From Chaunax sp. Z400 (Eukaryota; Chordata; Actinopteri; Lophiiformes; Chaunacidae): a DNA stretch of 64,000 nt. Both the position numbers and the translations under genes were made by a program. Location of the stretch: assembly GCA_037577475.1 (NCBI GenBank), contig CM075204.1:248001-312000 (forward strand), read 5' to 3'. Numbering within the stretch: the stretch's first letter is position 1; the number at the start of each line of letters is the position of its first letter. A model generated the notes under the pieces. The model did no database searches, had not been told where the DNA came from, and saw nothing but the letters and a program-made list of their open reading frames with translations. This document shows, in pieces, positions 40,367 to 51,304 of this stretch.

Positions 40367-40535
40367 AAATATAGCAAAGAATTTAAACTGGCTACATTTA
40401 TTCCTTTGTTTTAGTGTCTGGGCTTTCGTGTAGGAACCCCATTTTTTATTGGGGGTGGGGGTGGGGGCCATGTCCCCTCCACCTAGACACTAGATTTCCT
40501 GTGTTTTGTTGGTTTGTTGTCTGCTTGAGCTCCAG

Positions 40536-40672
40536 GGGCCTCATTTATAAAACTGAGTGTAGATTCCAACCTAAAACATTGAACACTCACAGAACTCAAA
40601 ATGTACTTACACAAGAAAATATTCAGATCTATAAAACCGTGAGGTGATCTGAATATTTTCTGACGTAAGAAC
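40536..40672. repeat. Hairpin (MITE-like) element
   Basis: Perfect 16-bp inverted repeats AGAAAATATTCAGATC (40614-40629) and GATCTGAATATTTTCT (40646-40661) are separated by 16 bases. Outer CTTAC (40606-40610) and GTAAG (40665-40669) extend the pairing with a small internal loop. The left part starts with GGGGCCTCATTTATAAAAC, a phrase I associate with short non-autonomous DNA elements in fish. The 5' end and any target duplication are not clear. Confidence 0.5.
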
Positions 40673-40676
40673 AGAC

Positions 40677-41034
40677 TGTGGCGCAGTAGTTAGAGCTGTT
40701 GCCTCACAGCAAGGAGGTCCTGGGACCGAATCCACCTGAGGACCTGGGACTTTTCTGTGTGGAGTTTGCATGTTTTCCCTGGGTCTGCATGGGTTCCTTC
40801 GGGTGCTCCGGCTTCATAACACCACCAAAAAACATGCAATATAGGTGAATTGGTGACTTTAAATTGACCATAGGCATGGATGTGAATGGTTGTTTGTCTT
40901 TCTATGTGGCCCTGCGATGAACTGGTGACTTGTCCAGGGTGAACCTCGCCTCCCGCCCAAAGTCAGCTGGGATAGGCTCCAACCCCCCCACAACCCTACA
41001 CAGGATAAGTGGTTACAGAAACTGAATGAATGAA
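40677..41034 (+). mobile_element. tRNA-derived SINE
   Basis: An A-box-like TGGCGCAGTAGTTAG (40679-40693) and a B-box-like GGACCGAATCC (40723-40733) form a Pol III internal promoter of the tRNA type. A conserved-looking body follows, and a GAATGAATGAA tail closes it (41024-41034). The body phrases (GTGTGGAGTTTGCATG; GTCAGCTGGGATAGGCTCCA; GGATAAGTGG) are familiar from a very abundant fish SINE/LINE-tail family. The short tetranucleotide tail suggests an L2-type partner. Small changes in both boxes suggest an old copy. Confidence 0.7.
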
Positions 41035-41939
41035 TTTCTGATTATGATTTTGTCATTAAATGATTTTATGATATGATTAGGACACCTCCTTGTGTCCATA
41101 ACATGCAGGAACAAACAGGAAGAGGTTAAGGTCCAGCCTTGTTTTCCCTGAGAGGCCCCAGTGTTATATAACATTACCTTGTTTTTCACCATGTTACATA
41201 AAATGACCTTGTTTCTCTGCTCACTCAGCTAATGAGAGGCCCCATCATCCTGTCTGCAGGACCAGCCTGTGATTTTACAGAGGGCTTTTTGGAATATCTC
41301 TATCATGATTTGAGTGTATGGACCAAAACAGCACTGAGGCAGAATGGCTTACTTTAATGTGAGCATTTCTCTCCCCTCCCAAACTTCAGAAGGTTTTCAT
41401 TGCATATTTGAATTCAGTAGATTACTTTAAAGATATATAAAGCTGATTAGGAAGGAAAATGTTTTTGTCTTACTATAGAAAACGAACAATTGAGCAGATA
41501 TTCTTCATGTATTACCAGATAAATGGACTTGAACATAATGATTCATTGTGTTGTGACAGAGGGAACAGAGATGTCTCCGTTGGGGAGAGTCGGTGGTTTA
41601 TCGAGGAACAGCACAGAGGCGGTAAGGTTTGGGACAGCGAGCCGCTCCTAATTTGAACTCCAGGCTGGGCTGCTCTCCATCAGATGGCGAGAGAGAAAAC
41701 CCCTGCAGGAGGGAGGAAAGGAAGAGGAACAGCTCCATCTTGGCCAGCTGCTCCCCAAGACACTAACGTTTACCTGAGGATACACAATACAACAGATGAG
41801 TTGTATTCAGGCAATTACAATAACTAAAATACTGCACCTCCAAGTCTGAAAGAACCAAAACATAAAGTAAGACATCGACTCCTCACAACTAAGGCAAACA
41901 GACAGACGAATGACTGCTGGTAATCAGTGGAATTTTACT
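41035..41939. other. Stretch with no recognised feature
   Basis: No gene or known repeat recognised. It has two similar phrases, TAACATTACCTTGTTTTTCACC and TAAAATGACCTTGTTTCTCTGC-like, near 41170 and 41205, and GAGAGGCCCC twice (41151, 41235), hinting at a small old duplication. Open frames are short. Confidence 0.4.
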
Positions 41940-42290
41940 TAATTTCTTCTTTTTTTCCACATATTTGTCACAATTATTTCTTATCTTCAATCCAAACGGA
42001 ATATAGGACAAAGAAAAGGATAATTAAACACAGTTTAGTTTTAATCTTTACAATAACTGGATATCAGTTTTTCACACTGCAGTGGAGAACTCCTGGCTCA
42101 CTCTTCTTTGCAGAATCACTTTAATTCAGCCACAACGGAGGGTTTTGGAACATGAACTGCTCTTAAATGCCCTGCCACTTCATCTGATTAAATTTTGAGT
42201 CAGGACTTTGACCAGGCCTTTCCAAAAACCTTGATTTCATGTCTTCTGAGCCATTTAGAGGTGGACTCTTGTGCTTTGGATCAGATTTCT
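41940..42290 (-). pseudogene. Tc1-family transposase 3' end, decayed
   Basis: Read on the minus strand, 42283 downward gives DPKHKS, then a segment matching the ..QSPD.N..E..W end of Tc1 transposases, then TTCATGTTCCAAAACCCTCC and GAATTAAAGTGATTCTGC followed by AAAGAAGAGTG, all phrases typical of the fish Tc1 C-terminus. The third acidic position is destroyed by a single-base deletion in the stretch around 42185-42200, so the frame is broken. The element's 3' flank may reach 41940. The N-terminal two thirds of the gene are absent. Confidence 0.65.
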
Positions 42291-43317
42291 AAATTACCCA
42301 TTGCCTCTCTCTGCCTCTGGTTTGAGTTACTTTACTTCCTGCTTTGTTTCCCACCTGTGTGATATGCCATGCCCTGATTAGTTTCACCTGTCCCTCGTTA
42401 GGTTTCCCTCCCTCTGTGCCAGTTTGTGTGAGTACTTTGTGTGTCTAGTGTTCCAACCTTTCCTTTGTGTTTATTCCCAGCGATTATGGATTTTTGCTTT
42501 GTTTATCTCGACATTGCCTGTTATTGGATTTTGATTCTTGCCAGCTACGTTGGATTTGTTTGTCTGTTTTGGGCTGCCTTTTCTGGATTTGATCAGTGCC
42601 TTCCTCACAGTCCATAAGCCTTTTGCACCTTTTTGTTTTAATATTTTTTTCTGCTGGTCTGCCTCCGGTGTCTCAACAGGACCCTACCCCTTGTTTTCCT
42701 GTACCCTGCATGTGGCACAATCACATGTTCGACTGTTACATGATGCTGACATCAATTTTTACCTTTTAAAAAGATGCTGACTGTAGCTTCTTTTTTGTTC
42801 CCATTAGCTGTGACATTTGTTGAGTTTTTTTTAAAGTAAATAAAATATGTCAGTGCAGTGAAAGGGAAGGCAAACAGTTGATTAATATTAAATCAAAAAC
42901 ATCAAAGAATAATTAAGTGTTGCCTCTGGACTGACAATGAATGCATATCCTTTCTTTTAAAAAGTTACGTTCAAAAGCAAACTTGCATGTTTAAAGAGGT
43001 CCTTTCATATCCTTTCTCTTTTAGACAGTTGTCTCATATTTATAGTCCCCAGAGTTCCAGAGTGTCGACTGAAGCAGAGACTTTCTCAACATGCACTAGA
43101 TTTTATGATTTACTTTTACTGGTTGTTTTCCACTCCTAATTCATAACAGCACAGAAGTAAGAGTGGGCGCCTGCTGATGTAAAGATAAGAGAGACCACAA
43201 GCTGAGTTCAAATAGCTCAAGGTTCTTTCTATATAAAGTATTTGGTCCTACATGCTGATGACACCATGTCAATGATTCTTAAAAGCTAAATAGGTTTAAA
43301 ATCTGCTTCATTTTTAA
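42291..43317. other. Possible LTR-type repeat and unassigned DNA
   Basis: 42320-42770 is pyrimidine-rich and reads like fish LTR sequence (CACCTGTGTGATATG, CCTGATTAGTTTCACCTG, TGTGTTTATTCCCAG, then the TTTTGGATTTGA style). I could not find TG..CA ends or a primer-binding site, so this is a weak call. From 42770 to 43317 I see no recognisable feature; there is an AT-rich patch near 42835-42860. Confidence 0.3.
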
Positions 43318-43672
43318 GGCCTCTGCACCAGCGGCGGCCATGACTGGAATAACCAAAAAGGCACAGCAGAAGATGCACCTCCTGCGCCACTTCAGGAAGT
43401 TCAACCTGCCTCTGGAGATGCTGACACAGTTCTACACAGCAACCATCCAGTCTGTTCTCTGCTCATTGATCGCTGTCTGGTTATAATTGGCCACCAAACA
43501 GGACAGGAACAGACTGCAACGGACCGTCAGGACTGCAGAAAAAAATCATCTGTGCCAACCTGGCCTCCATTCAGGACTTATGCACGTCCAGAACCAACTT
43601 TTTCCCCTCGTAAACTCAGGCCTGGCTGGTCGACAGACTTTTGTTTTTGGTGTTTTGGAAAGTAATTATTAA
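43318..43672 (+). pseudogene. L2/CR1-like LINE ORF2 C-terminus, decayed
   Basis: Plus-strand reading gives KKAQQKMHLLRHFRKFNLP, LTQFYTATIQSVLCS, then a TAA stop (43483-43485), then LATKQDRNRLQRTVRTAEK, and, after a one-base slip in the A run near 43540, ICANLASIQDLCTSRTN. This is the post-RT tail seen in L2/CR1-type LINEs. It contains at least one stop and one frameshift. A phrase resembling the 3' end of such LINEs (GGGATAATAAAGATACCTTG) occurs at 45065-45084, so the LINE may extend that far with other DNA inserted between. No RT motifs are present. Confidence 0.65.
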
Positions 43673-45286
43673 ATAAGTTTTGCATCTGATTCTGACATTG
43701 ATATCAAGGTAAGTGATAACCATATATTCTATAGTCTAATGTAATTAATTTATCATCAATCATCAGTTAATCAATCAATAATTGATTAGGCTGTGAAAAA
43801 TTAGTTGAAGCTTGCATGGAAGTCTTCCCTATTTCAGGGTTTAAGAGTGAAGGCCAAGGCATCGATCTCTGAAATACCAGATAAAATTAGCAGTGACAAT
43901 GGAACACCCTTTGTCAGTGCGGCATCCAAGAGCTTTGGTAAGTATCTTTGCACTGATATGAAACAACACAGTGCATTTCAATGTGTAGCGTACTGTGGAG
44001 CTGGAGAGAGAGAACTGAACTGTTATGTGCAGTTCATGTGCAGGGAGCTAGAGACGAGGCACTGCCACCGATATGTAACTGAGATAATGTGGATTCAGAA
44101 AGGATCAAGGAAGAAAAGGCAAAATGAAGGAAGGTAATTATATGATGGAGAGCAGTTTCATGTTTGACAGTAAAGCAATCTGCTCGTCTGTTTCCGGAGA
44201 AACTTCCACTGTAATTTATGGACTCTCTGCACCGTTCTCTACCAAGTTGTCCTTGAGAGTGTTTAGCTTCATTAATGCTGCTTTCATACACACTAACAGG
44301 TTGGTACACTGTACAAACTGAGTTGAAGAACGTTTTCTATTATTCCAAGAACCTCAGGCCTCCTTCAGAACTCCAACTTTCCTCAGTGCTCTTTGAGGTG
44401 TCTGCAAGAACTTCTGTCATTCCTCAGAATGAAAGAACCCTTTTGAGGTTGCTTCCTAAAGTGTTTTTAAACTAGGCCTACTATATTTGGATATGTGATA
44501 TTTAAACTACTATATTGGATATGTCAGGACGTTTTCTCAATAAATTTACAATTGCTCTGCAAACACCTTCTTTTTCCATGTTTTTGAACTGTGTATTAAA
44601 GTCAGAGAAAGTTGGTCACTCAAAATGTATATTTCAAAGTTCTTCTTCTCCTCCGTCCTTTTCTTCTTCTCATTATGTAGCTTTGAAAATACCTTTGTGT
44701 TGTGTAGCTGGGGAGTTGAACACTTTTTCAAGCCACTATATGCATGTCACCCAATAGGGGCTGAGCCCCCTACAGGTCTGATCCTAGAACTGCCCCTGTT
44801 GCAGCTTTAACAAGTTCTTTTTACATCTTTCAAAGTATCTTCATGTTGTTAAATGACACCAAAATAACTGAATTCCACTCACATTGCACAGTATTGGTTA
44901 ATAAGTTTTGGTATAGTTAAACCAAGTATTGGTTTAATAATTATAATCTTGGCTGATCCGAGCCATCAGACACATCATTGTGTATTTGGCATTTGTTGTT
45001 GGATTTATTTGTTTTGTTTGATGAGTATTTATTACTGCTGGCTGTGTATCATATTGCCCCCTGGGGATAATAAAGATACCTTGAACCTGTAAATTTGGCA
45101 GGCCTCATTAAAAGCCTGTTGGGTGAAGTTTTATATTTTTGAAGCTTTATTAGAGTGTCGTCAGGTTTCCATCAGAGAGCATAACATCGGGTTTGGACAT
45201 TCCAGTTCAGTTCAATTCAATAAACACAAGAAGAGTAATATTCACTATGTAAAATTTTTATTTCAAATCAGTCATGTTTTTAAAAC
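43673..45286. other. Unassigned AT-rich DNA with repeat scraps
   Basis: No gene recognised. ORFs at 43805-44137, 44034-44309 and 44515-44757 have no features I know and look like chance frames. 44335-44465 repeats the theme of AAGAACCTC / AGAACTTC several times and may be a decayed DNA element. 44740-44800 (GGGGCTGAGCCCCCT..GATCCTAGAACTGCCCC) contains a short palindrome-like phrase common in fish repeats. 45065-45084 looks like a LINE 3' end. Confidence 0.35.
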
Positions 45287-46250
45287 TGTATTTAAAATTC
45301 CTTATCATTTTCTAACTATATTTCCAATATTTGATCATTTTCTAACTATATTTACAGTCATTTATCATTTTATAACTATATTTACAATAATTTATCATTT
45401 TATAACTATATTTATAATATTTGATCATTTTATGACTATTTACATTTGATCATTTTATAACTATATAACATTTGATCATTTGATGACTATATTTATAGTA
45501 ATTTATCATTTTATAACTATTTACAATAATTTATCATTTTATAACTATTTAAAAAAATGATAATTTTGTAACTATATAATATTCGATCATTTTATGACTA
45601 AATTTATAATTATCATTTTATAACTATATTTACAATATTTGATCATTTTATAACTATATTTACAATAATTTATAATTTTATAACTATTTATAATAGTTGA
45701 TCATTTTATGACTATTTATAATTATCATTTTATGACTACATTTACAATATTTGATCATTTTATAACTATACTTACAATAATTTATCATTTTCTAACTATA
45801 TTTACTATAATTTATCATTTTATAACTATTTACAATAAATGATCATTTTATAACTATAATCACAATATTTGATCATTTTATAACTATTTACAATAAATTA
45901 TCATTTTATGACTATATTTACAATAAATTATCATTTTATGACTATATTTACAGTAATATATCATTTTCAATTTAGAGAGACCCAACAATCCACTATGAGC
46001 AAGCACTTAGCGACAGTGGCGACGAAAAACTGCCTTTTTAAAAAAGGCAGAAACGTCGAGCAGATCCAAGACTCAAGGTGGGCGGCTTTCTGCTTTGACC
46101 GGTTGGGGTGAGAGAGATAGAGAGAGAGAGAGAAAATATAACCACAGTAATTTATCACTTTATGACTATATTTAAATTTTTTTTATCATTTTATAATTTA
46201 TAATTTTACAACTATATTTAAAAAAATGTATCATTTATATTTAAAAAAAA
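45287..46250 (+). repeat. 30-bp AT-rich minisatellite, interrupted
   Basis: Units of about 30 bp with the core ATCATTTTATAACTATATTT and variants (TATGACTA, GATCATTTT). The spacing is 30 bp in the regular part, for example units at 45361 and 45391. Some units are shortened to about 24-27 bp. The array is interrupted at 45967-46140 by GC-richer DNA and resumes with degenerate units to 46250. The open frame at 45123-45449 shows the ten-residue peptide period that 30 bp produces and is not a gene. Confidence 0.85.
45967..46140. repeat. Conserved-looking short repeat with hairpin inside the 30-bp array
   Basis: GC-richer insert reading GCAAGCACTTAGCGACAGTG, then a hairpin, then GACTCAAGGTGGGCGGC and GACCGGTTGGGGTGAGAG, and a GA microsatellite (46110-46132). 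Hairpin arms are CTGCCTTTTT (46030-46039) and AAAAAGGCAG (46041-46050). Outer arms CGACG (46020-46024) and CGTCG (46054-46058) pair as well. I have the impression that this phrase is dispersed in fish genomes, but I cannot name the family. Confidence 0.5.
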
Positions 46251-47070
46251 AGGATTTTGGAAAGGATACTGAAGGCCACAGACAAATCTTCGGGCTCATC
46301 AATTAGGCAGGCCTGCAATGAGAGATACAAGGAAAAGGGTTGTAAGAATCAAAGTTCGTAGAGTATCATATACATGTCACCCATGGGTGCCATAAGAATA
46401 GTATGTAGACAATGTCCTACTACCACACTGTCTATACAGTATAAAGGAATAACTGAGGAAAACATTGTGGCATTTGCAGGCTGATGCGTGTAAATGAGCC
46501 AAACACCAAGTCTCATAGTTGGTACTGACTGAAGCATGGCTAATATTTTATTATAACAATGATAAATAAAGTCTGCATTGTTAAAACTGACTTTTAATGG
46601 TGTCAGATTTAGTGTGTTTCTTGTGGCACTCAAATCTAAAGTATACTTCCTCTAATCCTCTTCCCCAAAAAGACCCAAAAAAATAACTGTTCCATAATGA
46701 GTGTTTGTGTCTGTCATTAATTCTAATTGATCATCTTAATAGTCTGTAAAGAGATCACATAGATCTACTGGCCAAACAGGGACCTCAAATACATTTTTTA
46801 AAGCACAAGATGATAGCTCAGCCTCACAAATGCACCACAAAATGATCACTCAGCACATCACTGATACTATCTTCTCTGCAAAGGACATAACATAATGTAC
46901 ATAACATGTACAATTTGTGTGAGGATCATATGGGGACACAAAATAGCAAGAAAGTGAAAGGGTGTGTGCAGATAGAGGGAGCTAAGATGTTTCTATGCTT
47001 AATCTTACCTGAGAAGTTGGAACTTGATGGCACGTTTCACCACTGGGAAAGGCTTGGCAGGGCCAGGAGG
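46251..47070. other. Stretch with no recognised feature up to the satellite junction
   Basis: No gene or repeat recognised. A minus-strand open frame at 46349-46633 (94 residues) has no features I know. The sequence stops abruptly at 47070, where a 35-bp unit begins in mid-unit (CTCACATCATTATCTGG). The open frame at 46906-47193 is a chance fusion across this junction. Confidence 0.45.
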
Positions 47071-47554
47071 CTCACATCATTATCTGGATTTCTATTGATC
47101 GCCTGCTCACATCATCATTTGTATTTCTTTGGAACTTCTGCTCAGATAAGCATTTGTGTTTCTATTGATTGTTCGCTCACATCAGCATCTTGATTTCTAT
47201 TGATCGTTTGCTCACATCAGCATTTGGATTTCTATGGATCACATTTTCAGATGAGCATTTGGATTTCAATTGATCGCCTGCTCAGATCAGCACTTGTATT
47301 TCTATGGATCTTCTGCTCAACTCAGCATTGGTATTTCTATTGATTGTTCGCTCAAATCAGCACCTGGATTTCTATGGATCACCTGCTCACATTAGCATCT
47401 GGATTTCTGTAGATTGAATCCTCCGATCAGCATTTGGATTTGTGTGGATTGCATCCTCCGATCAGCATTTGGATTTGTGTGGATTGCATCCTCCGATCAG
47501 CATTTGGATTTGTGTGGATTGCCTTTTCTCATCAGCATTTGTATTTCAAAAAAA
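47071..47554 (+). repeat. 35-bp minisatellite at the right edge of the non-satellite region
   Basis: Starts within the unit type that normally lies about 100 bp into a type-A array (compare 745-860), so the M block and first units that should precede it are missing. It contains three copies in a row of the CATCCTCCGATCAGCATTTGG unit (47448-47520) where other arrays have one. Confidence 0.9.
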
Positions 47555-48537
47555 TTAAGCTAAGGCACTGTGTGAATAGTCAAAATTTCTCCTCAGATTG
47601 CTGAAAATAATTTAACTTCAGCCACAGTTATAGTGTAGAAAAGGCCTCAAAGATAATCTTGTTGTTAAATAGCGCTTTTCTATTTTATTAGCTGTTTAAT
47701 GACCCATTCAGTGCTGTATTCCTATTGGTTGCGCCGTCCCATCTGTGCACTGAGTCTGTTAACATACAGTGCAGTGTTGAACTCTTTCAGATGTGTTCAG
47801 CAGCTCGTCATGTAATTGAGTTAAAGTATTAGTTAAACACGGTTGTTGCAAGTGGACTGAGCGTGAATCCCAATATAAGTGTCTCATTTACTGTTGTGTT
47901 TGCTATTTGTTATGTATTTTAATAGTTTCGGTTGTTTAAAGGTAAAGGATAATTGTTGCTGTCGCTGTTAATTGAGCTTCGAAACTCCGTGAACGAACAT
48001 ACCGGAAGTGTTTTTTAACAATAAAAGCACTGTGAATGGATAACCGGAAGTTATGTGATGTTAGCGTTAGCCTAGCTTAACAGCGATAAATGAACTATCG
48101 GGGCTGCCGATTGACTCAAGGTGAGGGAGATTGAAGTCTCAGCGGCACAAAAACACAAGGGATGGAAACTAAGGAAGCATTCTGTACCTAGCAACGGTTG
48201 CTATGCTGCAGTTGCTGCTTGGCGTGTTCATGACGTGGCGTGACGTCATACGCACCCTTTCACACATTGTACTTTGATTTAGAAGGCATATAAAACTCAA
48301 CTGTCAGTACCTATATGAACAAATCAGCAGATTCGTTCCCAAAGCAGAAGTTTTTTTTCTGTCCCAGGCAAAGAGACACATCACAACAGACTTAAACTAT
48401 GGAGTGATGGCTCGCTACAGAAGTTGTAACAAGGGCACCAGTGTCCAGGACACAGTGGGTACTAACGTAGTATACTGTGTGTGTGTATGCTAGCTTAGAG
48501 TCACAACAACACAGTTTTCTGCTGCTTTTCTGTGTAT
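47555..48537 (+). repeat. M block copy 5 (type A)
   Basis: Complete copy with TATAAAA at 48289-48295 and the leader. It shares with copy 1 the GCTGCTTGGCG variant before the CRE and the six-T AAGTGTTTTTTAAC variant, so it is the closest relative of copy 1. Confidence 0.85.
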
Positions 48538-48980
48538 TGCTTGCTCGCTAGCTGCAGCAAATGTATTTCAATGGATCGCTCACTCTCTACTTTTATGGAT
48601 CTCTCGCAACAGCATTTGTATTTCTATGGATTGTTCGCTCACATCATTATCTGGATTTCTATTGATCGCCTGCTCACATCATCATTTGTATTTCTTTGGA
48701 ACTTCTGCTCAGATAAGCATTTGTGTTTCTATGGATTGTTCGCTCACATCAGCATCTTGATTTCTATTGATCGTTTGCTCACATCAGCATCTTGATTTCT
48801 ATTGATCGTTCGCTCACATCAGCATTTGTATTTCTATGGATCACATTTTCAGATCAGCATTTGTATTTCTATGGATCACCTGCTCACATTAGCATCTGGA
48901 TTTCTGTGGATTGCATCCTCCGATCAGCATTTGGATTTGTGTGGATTGCCTTTTCGCATCAGCATTTGTATTTCAAAAAA
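48538..48980 (+). repeat. 35-bp minisatellite between M copies 5 and 6
   Basis: Same unit order as 651-1093. The translations of the two arrays differ at only two residues over the first 87, showing that copy 1 plus its array and copy 5 plus its array are recent duplicates. Confidence 0.9.
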
Positions 48981-49961
48981 TTAAGCTAAGGCACTGTGTG
49001 AATAGTCAAAATTTCTCCTCAGATTGCTGAAAATAATTTAACTTCAGCCACAGTTAGTGTAGAAAAGGCCTCAAAGATAATCTTGTTGTTAAATAGCGCT
49101 TTTCTATTTTATTAGCTGTTTAATGACCCATTCAGTGCTGTATTCCTATTGGTTGCGCCGTCCCATCTGTGCACTGAGTCTGTTAACATACAGTGCAGTG
49201 TTGAACTCTTTCAGATGTGTTCAGCAGCTCGTCATGTAATTGAGTTAAAGTATTAGTTAAACACGGTTGTTGCAAGTGGACTGAGCGTGAATGCCAATAT
49301 AAGTGTCTCATTTACTGTTGTGTTTGCTATTTGTTATGTATTTTAATAGTTTCGGTTGTTTAAAGGTAAAGGATAATTGTTGCTGTCGCTGTTAATTGAG
49401 CTTCGAAACTCCGTGAACGAACATACCGGAAGTGTGTTTTAACAATAAAAGCACTGTGAATGGATAACCGGAAGTTATGTGATGTTAGCGTTAGCCTAGC
49501 TTAACAGCGATAAATGAACTATCGGGGCTGCCGATTGACTCAAGGTGAGGGAGATTGAAGTCTCAGCGGCACAAAAACACAAGGGATGGAAACTAAGTAG
49601 GCATTCTGTACCTAGCAACGGTTGCTATGCTGCAGTTGCTCCTTGGCGTGTTCATGACGTGGCGTGACGTCATACGCACCCTTTCACACATTGTACTTTG
49701 ATTTAGAAGGCATATAAAACTCAACTGTCAGTACGTATATGAACAAATCAGCAGATTCGTTCCCAAAGCAGAAGTTTTTTTTCTGTCCCAGTTAAAGAGA
49801 CACATCACAACAGACTTAAACTATGGAGTGATGGCTCGCTACAGAAGTTGTAACAAGGGCACCAGGGTCCAGGACACAGTGGGTACTAACGTAGTATACT
49901 GTGTGTGTGTATGCTAGCTTAGAGTCACAACAACACAGTTTTCTGCTGCTTTTCTGTGTAT
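48981..49961 (+). repeat. M block copy 6 (type A)
   Basis: TATAAAA at 49713-49719, 1424 bp after copy 5. It has the GCTCCTTGGCG variant and CCAGTTAAAG where other copies have CCAGGCAAAG. Leader present. Confidence 0.85.
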
Positions 49962-50440
49962 TGCTTGCTCGCTAGCTGCAGCAAATGTATTTCAATGGAT
50001 CGCTCACTCTCTACTTTTATGGATCTCTCGCAACAGCATTTGTATTTCTATGGATTGTTCGCTCACATCATTATCTGGATTTCTATTGATCGCCTGCTCA
50101 CATCATCATTTGTATTTCTTTGGAACTTCTGCTCAGATAAGCATTTGTGTTTCTATTGATTGTTCACTCACATCAGCATCTTGATTTCTATGGATCACAT
50201 TTTCAGATCAGCATTTGTATTTCTATTGATCGTTCGCTTACATCAGCATTTGTATTTCTATGGATCACATTTTCAGATCAGCATTTGTATTTCTATTGAT
50301 TGCCTGCTCAGATCAGCATTTGTATTTCTATGGATCACCTGCTCACATTAGCATCTGGATTTCTGTGGATTGCATCCTCCGATCAGCATTTGGATTTGTG
50401 TGGATTGCCTTTTCTCATCAGCATTTGTATTTCAAAAAAA
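49962..50440 (+). repeat. 35-bp minisatellite between M copies 6 and 7
   Basis: Matches 8455-8933 and 58145-58623 unit by unit, with a few substitutions. It ends in the A run before an M block that starts TTGAGC in place of TTAAGC. Confidence 0.9.
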
Positions 50441-51304
50441 TTGAGCAAAGACACTGTGTGAATAGTCAAAATTTCTCCTCAGATTGCTGAAAATAATTTA
50501 ACTTCAGCCACAGTTATAGTGTAGAAAAGGCCTCAAAGATAATCTTGTTGTTAAATAGCGCTTTTCTATTTTATTAGCTGTTTAATGACCCATTCAGTGC
50601 TGTATTCCTATTGGTTGCGCCGTCCCATCTGTGCACTGAGTCTGTTAACATACAGTGCAGTGTTGAACTCTTTCAGATGTGTTCAGCAGCTCGTCACGTA
50701 TTTGAGTTAAAGTATTAGTTAAACACGGTTGTTGCAAGTGGACTGAGCGTGAATGCAATATAAGTGTCTAATTTACTGTTGTGTTTGCTATTTGTTATGT
50801 ATTTTAATAGTTTCGGTTGTTTAAAGGTAAAGGATAATTGTTGCTGTCGCTGTTAATTGAGCTTCGAAACTCCGTGAACGAACATACCGGAAGTGTTTTT
50901 TAACAATAAAAGCACTGTGAATGGATAACCGGAAGTTATGTGATGTTAGCGTTAGCCTAGCTTAACAGCGATAAATGAACTATCGGGGCTGCCGATTGAC
51001 TCAAGGTGAGGGAGATTGAAGTCTCAGCGGCACAAAAACACAAGGGATGGAAACTAAGTAAGCATTCTGTACCTAGCAACGGTTGCTATGCTGCAGTTGC
51101 TGCTTGGCGTGTTCATGACGTGGCGTGACGTCATACGCACCCTTTCACACATTGTACTTTGATTTAGAAGGCATATAAAACTCAACTGTCAGTACGTATA
51201 TGAACAAATCAGCAGATTCGTTCCCAAAGCAGAAGTTTTTTTTCTGTCCCAGGCAAAGAGACACATCACAACAGACTTAAACTATGGAGTGATGGCTCGC
51301 TACA
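50441..51304 (+). repeat. M block copy 7 (type B)
   Basis: TATAAAA at 51174-51180, 1461 bp after copy 6. It starts TTGAGCAAAGACAC, a variant shared only with copy 11 (58624). It carries AACTAAGTAAGCATTC, the version found in the 33-bp fragment within the next minisatellite. Confidence 0.85.

Noticed and set aside
40677..40750. tRNA gene
   Set aside because: A and B boxes are present, but there is no full cloverleaf or anticodon arm, and the sequence continues into a SINE body with a repeat tail.
43805..44757. Small host genes at 43805-44137 (110 residues) and 44515-44757
   Set aside because: No recognisable domain, no splice or promoter context, and lengths expected by chance in 1.6 kb of AT-rich DNA.
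46906..47193. 95-residue open frame crossing the satellite junction
   Set aside because: Half of it is 35-bp repeat; the frame is a chance fusion of unrelated sequences.
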